The notes beneath the pieces were generated by a model. The model was not told where the DNA came from, made no database searches, and was given only the letters and a program-made list of their open reading frames with translations. The position numbers were made by a program, and so were the translations under genes. Below, piece after piece: positions 18,193-27,042 of a stretch of 64,000 bases of DNA; the stretch's first letter is position 1, and each line of letters starts with the position of its first letter. This DNA comes from an uncultured Faecalibacterium sp. (lineage in GTDB: Bacteria > Bacillota > Clostridia > Oscillospirales > Ruminococcaceae): NCBI GenBank assembly GCA_934547065.1, contig CAKTEF010000001.1:62001-126000 (forward strand), written 5' to 3'.

Positions 18193-19532
18193 CCCAGCAC
18201 CATCGTCCCGGCCGGAGCGGCTCCGCTGCCGGTCATGTCGTAATCGCTCAGCAGGCTCAGCCGCAGGCCCTCGGCCCGGGCCGCCGCTTTCAATGCGGCA
18301 TCCGGCGGTGCATCCTGCAGCCGGGCCAACAGGTGCAGGCCGGTGTGCAGGCCGCTCAAGGTCAGGGTACCCGGCGCAAAGGCCGCGTTCAGGGCCGATG
18401 CCAGCGCATCCCGCCGGGCCTTGTAGGCCACCCGCTCCCGCGCCAGATGGCGGGTAAAGTAGCCCCCGGTGATGAACCGGGCCAGGGTCTGCTGCTCAAA
18501 CCGGCTGACCGTGCTGGAATACAGCCGGTAGGCCTGCCGCCAGGCGGGCAGCAGCTGCACCGGCAGCACCATGTAGGCAATGCGGATGCTGGGGGCCAGG
18601 CTGCGGGAGCAGGTGGAAAGGTAGACCACCGGCCCATCTGCCCCGGCCATGCCCTGCAAACTGGGCAGGGGCCGCGTGTCAAACCGAAACTCGGAGTCGT
18701 AGTCGTCCTCGATGATGTACCGCTCGCCCGGCCGCCGGGCGGCCCAGTGCAGCAGTTCGGCCCGGCGGCCCGCCGGCATGGTCACCCCGGTGGGGAACTG
18801 GTGGCTGGGGGTCACATAGCACACCGCCGCCCCGGAGCGGGACAGCGCCGCAATGGAAAGCCCGTCCTCGTCCACCGGCAGGCAGCAGCACTCCACGCCG
18901 TTGTTTTCCAGCACCTGCCGGGCACGGGGATAGCCGGGGTTTTCCACGGCGGTCCGCCCCGGCAGCAGCGGGGCCAGCAGGCCCAGCAGATATTCCAGGC
19001 CGGCCCCCACCACGATCTGTTCGGCACTGCACCGCACCCCGCGGTACTCCTCCAGATAATCGGCCAGCGCCTGCCGCAGCTCCACGTCGCCCTGCGCGTC
19101 GCCGTGGGTCAGCAGCTGGGGCGAGGAATACAGCAGTTCCTTTTGCAGCCGCGCCCAGGTGCGGAACGGGAACAGCGCCGGGTCCACGCCCTGGGTGGAA
19201 AGGTCGAACCGCACCGGAGCGGCCTGCGCCGGGCCTGCCGGGGCCGGTGCGGCGGGCGGGGCTTGTGCCCGGATGGGCAGAGCCAGATATTCCTGTACAT
19301 AAAAGCCGCTGCGCTCCCGCGCTTCCAGATAGCCCTCGGCTGCCAGCAGCTGATAGGCCGCATCCACCGTGTTCACCGAAACGGAAAGCTCCGCCGCCAG
19401 CCTGCGCTTGCCGGGCACCCGGGTCCCCGCCGGGATGGCCCCGCTGCGCATCTCCCCCGCCAGGCTCTGGTAAAGCTGTTCATACAGGGCAACTCCGCTG
19501 TCCGGCTCCAGAGCCGTGGTCAAATGGAACAT
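18099..19532 (-). CDS. MocR/PdxR-like regulator with altered PLP site
   Basis: The 477-residue protein joins a GntR-type winged helix (about 1-75, with LYEQLYQSLAGEMRSG and LSVSVNTVDAAYQLLAAEGYL) to a fold-type I aminotransferase domain (about 105-470). The motif YIIEDDYDSEFRFDTRPLP is intact. The next motif reads STCSRSLAPSIR, where family members have Lys in FSKSL, so the Schiff-base lysine is Arg (codon CGC). It may still bind PLP or a related ligand non-covalently. It is divergent from an ECF S-component gene, which it may regulate. Start at 19532 with AGGAGGGG upstream. Confidence 0.88.
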   Translation of the reverse strand: MFHLTTALEPDSGVALYEQLYQSLAGEMRSGAIPAGTRVPGKRRLAAELSVSVNTVDAAYQLLAAEGYLEARERSGFYVQEYLALPIRAQAPPAAPAPAGPAQAAPVRFDLSTQGVDPALFPFRTWARLQKELLYSSPQLLTHGDAQGDVELRQALADYLEEYRGVRCSAEQIVVGAGLEYLLGLLAPLLPGRTAVENPGYPRARQVLENNGVECCCLPVDEDGLSIAALSRSGAAVCYVTPSHQFPTGVTMPAGRRAELLHWAARRPGERYIIEDDYDSEFRFDTRPLPSLQGMAGADGPVVYLSTCSRSLAPSIRIAYMVLPVQLLPAWRQAYRLYSSTVSRFEQQTLARFITGGYFTRHLARERVAYKARRDALASALNAAFAPGTLTLSGLHTGLHLLARLQDAPPDAALKAAARAEGLRLSLLSDYDMTGSGAAPAGTMVLGYGSLADAACPAVGETLSRVCTAAREASSTR

Positions 19533-19618
19533 AAAACCCCTCCTGTTTTTGGGCATTCCCTCAAACTGACCCCATAAAAAAACTTTGTTCTGGGTATTTT
19601 CACGGGTTCAGTTTTGCG

Positions 19619-19624
19619 TATAAT
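19619..19624 (+). promoter_or_regulatory. Promoter -10 and inverted repeats of the ECF gene
   Basis: TATAAT sits between GGGTATTTTCACGGGTTCAG and ATACCCGCTGAACACCC, whose parts GGGTTCAG/CTGAAC and GGGTAT/ATACCC are inverted. This fits an operator for the divergent MocR-like protein, by inference. Confidence 0.45.
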
Positions 19625-19735
19625 AGGAGCATACCCGCTGAACACCCAAATGTCAAGTAGTTTTGTGGGTAAGCTGCCGGACTGTCCTGCACCAGGCAGG
19701 CCGCCGGAGGATGTGAAAAATTGGAGGGAACTATC

Positions 19736-20389
19736 ATGTCAACAACTGCAATGTGGCTGCTGCTGGCCGTCATCGTGATCGTCATCGTCTTTGCCAGCGT
19801 CCTATATAAGCGCACCTTCACCGTACACGAGCTTGCGCTCACCGGTGTGATGGCCGCGCTGAGCCTGGTGGCTTATCTGTTCTTCCGGGTGCCGTTCTAC
19901 GGCGGCTCCTCGTTCCACCTGGGCAACACCTTTACGGCCCTGACGGCTCTGCTGCTGGACGGCGTATCCGGCGGCCTGGCCGGTGCCATTGGCCTGGCCC
20001 TGGCCGACATCCTGGCCGGTGATCCGGGCTATGCCGTCACCACCTTTGTGCTGAAGTTCCTCATCGGCATCACCTGCGGTGCCGTGGCCCACAAGATGTT
20101 CCACCTGCGCGACCTGGACCGTCACAGCAAGGGCTACCTGCTCAAGGTGATCGCCGCCGGTGGTTCCGGCCTGCTGCTCAACGTGTTCACCGACCCGTTC
20201 CTGGGCTATTTCCGCAACGTGTACATTTTTGGTCAGGAATACACCGTGGCACAGGCCCTGACCAAGATCGCGGGCGGTGTCACCTTTGTGAACAGCGTGG
20301 CCTCCACCGTCTGTGTGGTCATCCTGTATCTGGCCCTGCGCCCGGCTCTGGACCGCGCAGGCCTGCTGCCCAAGGGCAAAAAGAACTAA
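19736..20389 (+). CDS. ECF transporter S component (substrate unknown)
   Basis: The 217-residue protein has six hydrophobic segments and the S-component layout: after the first TM, ALTGVMAALSLVAYLFFRVPF, then the GNTFTALTALLLDGVSGGLAGAIGLALADIL motif typical of the ECF substrate-specific family. It would pair with a shared EcfAAT energising module elsewhere. The neighbour is a MocR/PdxR-like protein, and PdxR genes often sit beside vitamin B6 transport genes, so a B6 vitamer is a reasonable but unproven substrate. GGAGGG lies 7 nt before the chosen ATG. A leader of about 110 nt precedes it. Confidence 0.88.
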   Translation: MSTTAMWLLLAVIVIVIVFASVLYKRTFTVHELALTGVMAALSLVAYLFFRVPFYGGSSFHLGNTFTALTALLLDGVSGGLAGAIGLALADILAGDPGYAVTTFVLKFLIGITCGAVAHKMFHLRDLDRHSKGYLLKVIAAGGSGLLLNVFTDPFLGYFRNVYIFGQEYTVAQALTKIAGGVTFVNSVASTVCVVILYLALRPALDRAGLLPKGKKN

Positions 20390-20409
20390 CCAAACCTCTT
20401 TTCTGACGG

Positions 20410-20462
20410 AGAAAGCTCCCCGGAAGATGCATCTGCTGCATCCCGCCGGGGAGCTTTCCGTT
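20410..20462. terminator. Bidirectional terminator
   Basis: GGAGAAAGCTCCCCGG and CCGGGGAGCTTTCC, between convergent genes. Confidence 0.8.
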
Positions 20463-21319
20463 TAGTTTTCTTTTTCAAACACCAGAAACCGGAACGCGAT
20501 GTCGGTGGTCAGTTCTGGCAGGGCGGCCAGGCGGGCCGCACCGTCGCGCGGGGTCTTCCAGTAATAGGGGGTCATGGCGAACAGTGCTTCCAGCTGGGCA
20601 GCCGGTACGGTGATCTGCCCCGCCGCTTCCCGCTCCCCGATGGGGCGGAAGCCCTCGTAGGCCACCTCCTGCACCGGGTTTTTGTAGGGCGTGTCGTAGA
20701 GCACGGCCTTCATCTGGTAGAGGTGTTCCGCCCCCGGCACCACATAGATCATCCGTCCACCGGGGCGCAGCACCCGCAGAAACTCCTCCCGCGCAAAGGG
20801 CGAAAAGCAGTTCAGCAGCAAGTCGGCCCAGCCGGTGCGCACGGGCTGGGCAAAGCTGGAAGCCACGGCATATTCGGCACCGGGCAGAGCCTTTGCCGCC
20901 AGGCGCACCGCCGGTTTGGCAATGTCGAACCCGGCCAGCGCCAGCGGGCGGCCCGCTTGTGTGAACTGCTGCGCGATGCAGCGGTCATACCAGCCCTCGC
21001 CGCAGCCTGCATCCAGCAGGTGGAGCGGGGCATTGGGCGCGGTGGAGATGCCGTACTCCAGGCACAGCTCCCCCAGCGCCTGCCCGAAGATGCCGTAGTA
21101 CCCGGCGTTCAGGAACGCGCGGCGGGCGGCTACCATCTCCTTGCTGTCGCCGGGGGCCTTGGTGCGCATGCTCTGCACCGGCAGCAGATGCCAGTAGCCC
21201 TCCTTGGCGCGGTCAAAGCTGTGGTGTTTGGGGCATTTCAGGGCTGCCTGTCCGGCCAGCGGCCCGCCGCACAGGGGGCAGCGCCAGGGCAGGCCGCCCT
21301 GCGGGGTCTCAGGTCTCAT
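20462..21319 (-). CDS. rlmA: 23S rRNA (guanine-N1)-methyltransferase, RlmA family
   Basis: The 285-residue protein has an N-terminal zinc finger ([10 protein letters not shown] then [20 protein letters not shown], about 13-48) and a Rossmann methyltransferase with motif [14 protein letters not shown] near residue 100. This is the RlmA/TlrB architecture, which methylates G745 or G748 in 23S rRNA. Which base is used cannot be told here. Its start overlaps the helicase stop by 11 nt, so it is the last gene of the operon running from rpe. Confidence 0.88.
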   Translation of the reverse strand: MRPETPQGGLPWRCPLCGGPLAGQAALKCPKHHSFDRAKEGYWHLLPVQSMRTKAPGDSKEMVAARRAFLNAGYYGIFGQALGELCLEYGISTAPNAPLHLLDAGCGEGWYDRCIAQQFTQAGRPLALAGFDIAKPAVRLAAKALPGAEYAVASSFAQPVRTGWADLLLNCFSPFAREEFLRVLRPGGRMIYVVPGAEHLYQMKAVLYDTPYKNPVQEVAYEGFRPIGEREAAGQITVPAAQLEALFAMTPYYWKTPRDGAARLAALPELTTDIAFRFLVFEKEN

Positions 21320-23246
21320 CGCTGTGATCCTCGATGGGGGCGGTCGCGCCGCCGTGGGCCGTCATATATTCCTCAAAGCTGGTAAACTTCTGCTGCGGCG
21401 GGCGGCGGCTGATCAGGACAAGGCCCGGATCTTCGTCGCGGCCGGCAGACACCGGGGCGCGGCCGGAGCGGCCGCGGGGTGCTTCGCCTTTGGCCGGGCG
21501 GCTGTTGGCACTGCCGCTGCGGCCATTGTTCCGGCTGCCCGGCTGGCTCTGGGCCGGGCGGGCGCTGCGGTCGGTGCGCTGCTCCGTGCGTTCATTGCGG
21601 CCGCTGCGGGGCTGGCGGTTCTCCCGCTCGGTGCGGGGCTGCTGGGCATTGCGCTCCCGGCGCTCGTTCTGAGCGGCGGGCTGGCCGCCGGACGCAGACT
21701 TTGCAGCGGGCTGGGCCGGGGTCTTTTTCAGCGGGCGGAGCGGCGTTGCCTCCGGGGCACTCACAAAATGGGGGTCGAACTTCGGCTGTGCGTTGCTGCC
21801 CCGGTTTGCGGCAGACTGGGTGCCGCCTTCGCGGCGGGGACGGTTATTGGAACGGCGGTTCTCACTGCGCCCGCCGGGGGTGTGCTTCTGGTTTTCTTCC
21901 ATGGACAATTCCTCTTTCGGTTCGGTTGGATTGGGGTTCGGCTGTTTTGCAGCCGTTTTTTCCTTTTTGGGGGCAGCAGGCTTTTCGGCCCTGGCTGCTT
22001 TGGCCGGTTTTTCCGGCTTTGCGGGCTTTTCCGCTTTGGCAGGAGCCGGTGCGGCTTCGGCCTTGGGCTTGCGGCCCCGCACCGGGGGTTCCGCTTTGAC
22101 AGGGGCGGGCACGCCGTCCCACGGGTGGCCGGTCACCACCGGGATCCGGCGGCGGTTCAGTTTTTCGATGCCCGCCAGAAATTCTTTTTCCTCCGGGGCG
22201 CAGAAGCTGATGGCCGTGCCGTCGGCACCGGCGCGAGCCGTGCGGCCGATCCGGTGGACGTAGGTCTCCGGCACTTCGGGCAGGTCGTAGTTGAACACAT
22301 GGGACAGCTCGCTGATGTCGATGCCGCGGGCGGCAATGTCGGTGGCCACCAGCACCTTGGTCTGCCCGGCCTTGAACCCCTCCAGCGCGGCCACGCGGGC
22401 CGACTGGCTCTTGTTGCCGTGGATGGCAGCCGCCGGGATGCCCTGCTTGTTCAGATCCTTGGCGATCTTATCCGCGCCGTGTTTGGTGCGGCTGAACACC
22501 AGGGCGTTTTCCACCGGCGGATCCAGCGTTTTGAGCAGCCAGGGCAGCAGGAATTTCTTGTTGCCCTTTTCCACAAAATACAGGCTCTGCCGGATGCGGT
22601 CCACGGTGCTGGACACCGGGTCCACCTTGACAAAGGCCGGGTCGCGCAGGATGCCTGCGGCCAGCTGCTCGATTTCCTTGGGCATGGTGGCGCTGAACAT
22701 CAGGTTCTGGCGCTCTTTGGGCAGCTTGGCGATCACCTTTTTTACATCGTGGACAAAGCCCATATCCAGCATCCGGTCGGCCTCGTCCAGCACAAAAATC
22801 TCCACATCCGAAAGGTCGATCAACCCCTGGCCCACCAGATCGTTCAGGCGGCCGGGGCAGGCGATCAGGATCTCCACACCCTTTTTCAGCGCCGCCACCT
22901 GGGGGGCCTGCCCCACACCGCCAAAGATCACGGTGCTGCGCAGGGTCAGGTACCTGCCGTAGGCTTCAAAGCTCTCGCCGATCTGGAGAGCCAGCTCACG
23001 GGTGGGGGTCAGGATCAGGGCACGGATGGCCCCCTTGCGGCGGGGCGGGTTGGCCGTCAGGCGGTCCAGCATGGGCAGCGCAAATGCCGCCGTCTTGCCG
23101 GTGCCCGTCTGGGCGCAGCCCATCAAGTCCCTCCCGGCCAGCACAGGCGGAATGGCCGCGCTCTGGATGGGCGAGGGGGATTCGTAGCCGGCCTGCGCCA
23201 CAGCGCGCAGCACAGGTGCGGACAGATTCAGTTCATTAAACGTCAT
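21309..23246 (-). CDS. DEAD-box RNA helicase with long disordered tail
   Basis: The 645-residue protein has all core motifs: Q motif, [11 protein letters not shown] (I), PTRELA (Ia), [13 protein letters not shown] (II), FSATMP (III), [11 protein letters not shown] (V) and [10 protein letters not shown] (VI) within residues 1-365. The rest is low complexity: a Lys/Ala/Pro/Glu segment, then Arg/Asn/Gln/Ser-rich sequence to about 610 and a short conserved end. The core is RhlE/CshA-like, suggesting RNA or ribosome remodelling. The start overlaps the DUF1015 stop as ATGA. Confidence 0.93.
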   Translation of the reverse strand: MTFNELNLSAPVLRAVAQAGYESPSPIQSAAIPPVLAGRDLMGCAQTGTGKTAAFALPMLDRLTANPPRRKGAIRALILTPTRELALQIGESFEAYGRYLTLRSTVIFGGVGQAPQVAALKKGVEILIACPGRLNDLVGQGLIDLSDVEIFVLDEADRMLDMGFVHDVKKVIAKLPKERQNLMFSATMPKEIEQLAAGILRDPAFVKVDPVSSTVDRIRQSLYFVEKGNKKFLLPWLLKTLDPPVENALVFSRTKHGADKIAKDLNKQGIPAAAIHGNKSQSARVAALEGFKAGQTKVLVATDIAARGIDISELSHVFNYDLPEVPETYVHRIGRTARAGADGTAISFCAPEEKEFLAGIEKLNRRRIPVVTGHPWDGVPAPVKAEPPVRGRKPKAEAAPAPAKAEKPAKPEKPAKAARAEKPAAPKKEKTAAKQPNPNPTEPKEELSMEENQKHTPGGRSENRRSNNRPRREGGTQSAANRGSNAQPKFDPHFVSAPEATPLRPLKKTPAQPAAKSASGGQPAAQNERRERNAQQPRTERENRQPRSGRNERTEQRTDRSARPAQSQPGSRNNGRSGSANSRPAKGEAPRGRSGRAPVSAGRDEDPGLVLISRRPPQQKFTSFEEYMTAHGGATAPIEDHSDET

Positions 23247-24541
23247 GATTCTCCTACAATGCTTCTGCATTCGATATAGTAGCGCTTTTCCTCTGCGTGG
23301 CCCATACTGAACGTTTTGCGGGGCAGCACGCCGCCCATCACGATGCCCTTGAACAGATCGCTCTTTTCAAAAGCGGGCAGCAGGAACGCTACGCCGCCCT
23401 GCTTGCACAGGGCGCGGACAGCAGGCTCGTCGTGGACATAATCCACCCGCGCTTCGATGTGACGAGCCATGAAATATTCGATAAAGGTGTCGATGGTGCC
23501 CGCAGCCAGCGGGGCCACCGGGTGCTCAAAGCTGAGCACATTGGCCACATGGGGGCCGGCCAGGGTAAACGCCTGCCGACGGCCATTGCCAAAGCAGATG
23601 CCGGCCGCGTTTGCGTCGCTCCAGGCGATCAGGGCCAGCAGCACCGCGCCGCAGTCCACATTGAACAGCACCCGGTGGATGGGCTCGATCTCAATGGCCG
23701 GGGAGTGGACATTGCATACCTCCGCCAGGCACCAGCGGGCCGGGTGGGTCAGCCGCTGCTCCGCCGTCAGGGTAGGCTTGAGTTCCTCCCAGTAGGCCTT
23801 GGCCGAAGCCAGCGAGTGGTTGCCGTCGCCCACGGCCAGCGTCAGGGGCGCTGCCCCCCTGGCCTGCGGGTATTTGGCATCAAAGGCCTCCTGGCTGCCC
23901 AGGGCCGCCAGGGCCGCGTCGATCCGGGCCAGCAGGGCCGGGTCCTCCACGGCCCAGCCTGCCACGTGGCCGCCGCCCAGCATCAGCTCGCCCTCGTACA
24001 GCTTGCGCAGCCGGTCCTTTTGGGCCCCGATGGGCTCGATCAGGGTGCAGCCGGGGTCGTCGGCCAGCATCATGATATGGGGCGTTTCCAGGCAGGCACC
24101 GCGCCGCACCGCCACACGGGGCGGGATGCGGCTTTCCACCGTGTGCTCACTGGGGCGGATGGCCGTACCGGCACCGGGAGCATAGCTGTATGCCTCCAGG
24201 TCCACCTTGCCCACCAGGCCCTGGCGCACCCGGCCGCTCTGCTCGGTGCGCTCCACATACACAAAGCCGTCCACGGCGCGGGTCAGCACCGTTTGGGCAT
24301 AGCGCTCCATGGAGGCATGGATCGTTGCGATCCGCTGCGGAACGTCAGGTTCCTCCAGATACACCTCCGGCAGGATCAGTTCCAGCGCACTGGGGCCGCC
24401 CTTTGCGGCATCTGCGGCCTTTTCCCAATAGGAACGGTCGCTGGTGAACTGATCGCAGGCCACACAGCCCCACTGCTCCATCGGAACATTCTCCGCAGGC
24501 AGCAGGATGTGCGCCGGGGAAAAACAGGATGTTTGATTCAT
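23243..24541 (-). CDS. DUF1015 family protein
   Basis: The 432-residue protein is full length for DUF1015. Visible conserved parts include [20 protein letters not shown] at the start, [15 protein letters not shown] (about 105), [20 protein letters not shown] (about 230) and [40 protein letters not shown] near the end. The function is not established. It lies inside a translationally coupled operon (ATGA overlap with the helicase), which gives no specific clue. Confidence 0.85.
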   Translation of the reverse strand: MNQTSCFSPAHILLPAENVPMEQWGCVACDQFTSDRSYWEKAADAAKGGPSALELILPEVYLEEPDVPQRIATIHASMERYAQTVLTRAVDGFVYVERTEQSGRVRQGLVGKVDLEAYSYAPGAGTAIRPSEHTVESRIPPRVAVRRGACLETPHIMMLADDPGCTLIEPIGAQKDRLRKLYEGELMLGGGHVAGWAVEDPALLARIDAALAALGSQEAFDAKYPQARGAAPLTLAVGDGNHSLASAKAYWEELKPTLTAEQRLTHPARWCLAEVCNVHSPAIEIEPIHRVLFNVDCGAVLLALIAWSDANAAGICFGNGRRQAFTLAGPHVANVLSFEHPVAPLAAGTIDTFIEYFMARHIEARVDYVHDEPAVRALCKQGGVAFLLPAFEKSDLFKGIVMGGVLPRKTFSMGHAEEKRYYIECRSIVGES

Positions 24542-24577
24542 ACTACCCTCCTCACTCTCTGTTGGAAAACCGCAGGA

Positions 24578-25693
24578 TCATTCAAACCAGGCAGCCGCGT
24601 CGTCCCGGATCACAAGGTGCTCCACACCGGCCTCGGTCAGGCTCCGGGTCAGCTCGGCGCGGCCCGCCTCGTCCAGGGTGGAATCCCCGGGCACGCGGAC
24701 CAGCAGGTTCCGGATGCCAAGCCGGGCAGCCGGAGCCCCCAGGGCGGGGGCGGTATCGGTCACTTCAGCCAGCGAATAGCCGTACCACAGCGTCACGCTG
24801 CCCTCAAAGCGGGTCTGCCATGCGGCAATGTCTGCGGCCAGCTGCCCGGCGCGGTCCACGCCGCCGGTGCTGCCAAAGTCCTGCTTGCTGCTGACGGCCG
24901 AGGGGAACTGGACATTTTCCAGCAGCACCTGCTCAAAGCCAAAGCCGTGCAGCTCGTCGATCAGATCGCCGATGTAGCCGACGGCCTCCTCCGAATAGGG
25001 GTTGAGCCAGGGATTGCCCCCGGCAGAAGCCTTGTTGTCCAGCCACAGGTATTCCTGATCGCGGTAGTGGATGGCCATGGTGCGCACGGCACGGGCGGCG
25101 GCGGGGTCGCGGAACGCGGCCAGCCGGGCCACCGGCACCAGGCCCTCCTCTTTGAAGATGGCGGCTGCCTTTTCCGCATCCACCGGCACTGCGGCCGCAT
25201 TGGCGGCCCCGGCCTGGGTCTGCGAGGCAAAATATACCGTTCCGGCGCTGTCTTTCATCCGGATGAGGGCGTAGGTGATGCCCTGTGCTTTCAGCTGCCG
25301 GGCCGCTGCGCGGATGGCCGTTTCATCGGTCAGGGCGGCAGGATCCACCTCCGCCCACTTGCCGGCAGCGATCTCGGTGCCGGCGGGTTCGGGTTCCGGC
25401 TCCGGCTCCGAGGAAGCAGCGGCTGCACTCCCGGCCGCCTCCGATGCCGCCGCGCTGGCCGCCGCCTCGGATGCCGCGCGGGAAGCGGACTCCGCTTCCA
25501 GGTCGCGGTCTTTCACCACGGTGTACCAGGTGTGCGTGGCCCAGTCCAGCACATGCGGCGCAGCAAACCAGGCTGCGGCCAGCGCAGCCACCACCAACAC
25601 CGCGATGCCAATGCCCTTTTTCAGCTGCATCTCGCGGCTGTAAAAGCTGCGCCGGTAGCGCTTGACTTTCTGGCGTTTGGGATATTTTGCCAT
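24578..25693 (-). CDS. Membrane-anchored putative glycoside hydrolase (GHL/DUF4015-like)
   Basis: The 371-residue protein has a basic cytoplasmic N-terminus, one TM helix (about 27-48), an Ala/Ser/Glu low-complexity linker (about 65-108) and a C-terminal TIM-barrel-like domain. The domain shows YALIRMKDSAGTVYF, WLDNKASAGGNPWLNPYS and the motif GFEQVLLENVQFPS, matching the family core (GFDEI-x-DYIRFP), although the usual Asp-Tyr is Glu-Asn here. The altered acidic site questions catalysis. It follows the rnf-like genes by about 35 nt. Confidence 0.75.
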   Translation of the reverse strand: MAKYPKRQKVKRYRRSFYSREMQLKKGIGIAVLVVAALAAAWFAAPHVLDWATHTWYTVVKDRDLEAESASRAASEAAASAAASEAAGSAAAASSEPEPEPEPAGTEIAAGKWAEVDPAALTDETAIRAAARQLKAQGITYALIRMKDSAGTVYFASQTQAGAANAAAVPVDAEKAAAIFKEEGLVPVARLAAFRDPAAARAVRTMAIHYRDQEYLWLDNKASAGGNPWLNPYSEEAVGYIGDLIDELHGFGFEQVLLENVQFPSAVSSKQDFGSTGGVDRAGQLAADIAAWQTRFEGSVTLWYGYSLAEVTDTAPALGAPAARLGIRNLLVRVPGDSTLDEAGRAELTRSLTEAGVEHLVIRDDAAAWFE

Positions 25694-25727
25694 AATGTAA
25701 CCACCCTCCCTCAGAGGTCCTTTTGGA

Positions 25728-26327
25728 TCACAGGATCACGGAATGGCCGGTAAAGCCGTAGATGGCCAGCGCCAGCACCCCGATGTAGATCAGGGTGATC
25801 GGCAGGCCGCGGAATGCTTCCGGGATGGCGCGGCTGCGCAGGCGGTTCCCCGCCTCCGTCACCAGCATCACCGCCAGCAGGTAGCCCAGGCCGCTGCCCA
25901 GGCCAAAGCCCAGCGACTGCGGCAGGGTAAAGCTCTGGGTGCGCTCCACCAGCACAGTGCCCAGCACGCAGCTGTTCACGGCGGCAATGGGCAGGATGCG
26001 GAGCAGCAGGCCGCTGCGGGGCCCTTTGAAGATGCGCAGCACCAGGTGCTCAAACACGCACACCAGCGCAACGCAGCCCAGATACACCAGCGGGCGCAGC
26101 TGGGCACGGCCGGTGACCCAGCCGCCCGCAAAAAAGGCCAGCGGAGCCACCAGCATCTGCGTCACGCAGAGCATCAGGGCAAACCACCAGCTGCTGGTGC
26201 GTTCATCGCCCACCAGCTGGATCAGGCGCGAAACGCCCAGTCCGCGGGTAAAGATGGCGTTCTGGGCAAAGATGGCCAGCACCGCATAGCCAAAGGCAAT
26301 GCCGATGGCGTGCATTACTTCACTCAT
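25728..26327 (-). CDS. rnfA: RnfA-like membrane subunit, divergent
   Basis: The 199-residue, six-helix protein matches RnfA/RsxA in length and order: QNAIFTRGLGVSRLI near residue 22, IAAVNSCVLG near 115 and EAFRGLPITLIYIGVLALAIYGFTG at the end. In canonical RnfA, Cys in LGLCPFMG and in TNCAVLG helps bind the intramembrane [2Fe-2S] cluster. Here the first is Ser and the second is shifted by one residue. It overlaps the rnfE-like stop by 8 nt. No rnfB, rnfC or rnfG is nearby. Confidence 0.85.
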   Translation of the reverse strand: MSEVMHAIGIAFGYAVLAIFAQNAIFTRGLGVSRLIQLVGDERTSSWWFALMLCVTQMLVAPLAFFAGGWVTGRAQLRPLVYLGCVALVCVFEHLVLRIFKGPRSGLLLRILPIAAVNSCVLGTVLVERTQSFTLPQSLGFGLGSGLGYLLAVMLVTEAGNRLRSRAIPEAFRGLPITLIYIGVLALAIYGFTGHSVIL

Positions 26328-27042
26328 CGTTCATGCCCTCCTTTTTGGGGTACACGGCCAGGCAGCTCTGCGCCTCGGTCTTGAGATATTCTTTCTGCCT
26401 GCGGGCCAGCGCACGCCACACGGCACACACCACGCCCAGCACCACAAAGCCGCCGGCCGGCATCCCGGCCAGGGGCAGCACCGAGCGGCTGAGCTGCACC
26501 CCGAACACGGTGCCCAGGGCCAGCCACTCGCGCAGGCAGCCCACCAAAAACAGGATCAGCACATAGCCCAGCGTGATCCGCAGGCCCTTGGAAACAGCTT
26601 TGCGCATCGTCTCCTGCACGCGGCCAAAGCGGTAGGTCAGCAGCGGCTCTACCACCAGCATGGGCAGGTAGATTCCCAGAGCCAACAGGTCGGTGCCGAA
26701 CACAAGGTTCAGCAGCGGGTACACGGCCAGATACACCGCAGCCGCACTGCCGCTGTACACCAGCGCACGGGGCAGCAGCTTTTTTTCCAGCTGCTCCGGG
26801 GCAGGCTGCTCGTCCCACAGGGGGAACAGGCGGCTCAGCAGGCAGGCCAGCATCCGGGAGGGGGTCAGCAGCAGCGCCACGGCCACCGCCAGCATCAGGG
26901 CGTTTTTGCCCGTGGTGGCAAGCACCACCAGCGGCGCCAGGCCCATGCCCTGCATGACCACCGGGTTGTTTTTGAACACCCGGTCATGGTGGGCAAACTT
27001 TTCGGGGTCGCGGTTGATCATTTCCGCCACAACACGTTTCAT
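26320..27042 (-). CDS. rnfE: RnfE-like membrane subunit, divergent
   Basis: The 240-residue protein has the RnfE layout: VFKNNPVVMQGMGLAPLVV near residue 23 and LGIYLPMLVVEPLLTYRFG near 140. Canonical RnfE has LGLCPLLAV and PLIVTNC, so both cluster cysteines are absent (Ala and Pro instead). The C-terminus has an extra 25-residue charged tail. The start overlaps the rnfD-like stop (ATGA). Electron transfer through the usual RnfA-RnfE cluster therefore looks impossible as drawn. Confidence 0.82.
   Translation of the reverse strand: MKRVVAEMINRDPEKFAHHDRVFKNNPVVMQGMGLAPLVVLATTGKNALMLAVAVALLLTPSRMLACLLSRLFPLWDEQPAPEQLEKKLLPRALVYSGSAAAVYLAVYPLLNLVFGTDLLALGIYLPMLVVEPLLTYRFGRVQETMRKAVSKGLRITLGYVLILFLVGCLREWLALGTVFGVQLSRSVLPLAGMPAGGFVVLGVVCAVWRALARRQKEYLKTEAQSCLAVYPKKEGMNDE

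Noticed and set aside
21204..25753. Two long plus-strand frames (691 and 818 codons) opposite the helicase, DUF1015 and GHL-like genes
   Set aside because: Mirror frames of clear genes; compositions are repetitive and there are no start signals.
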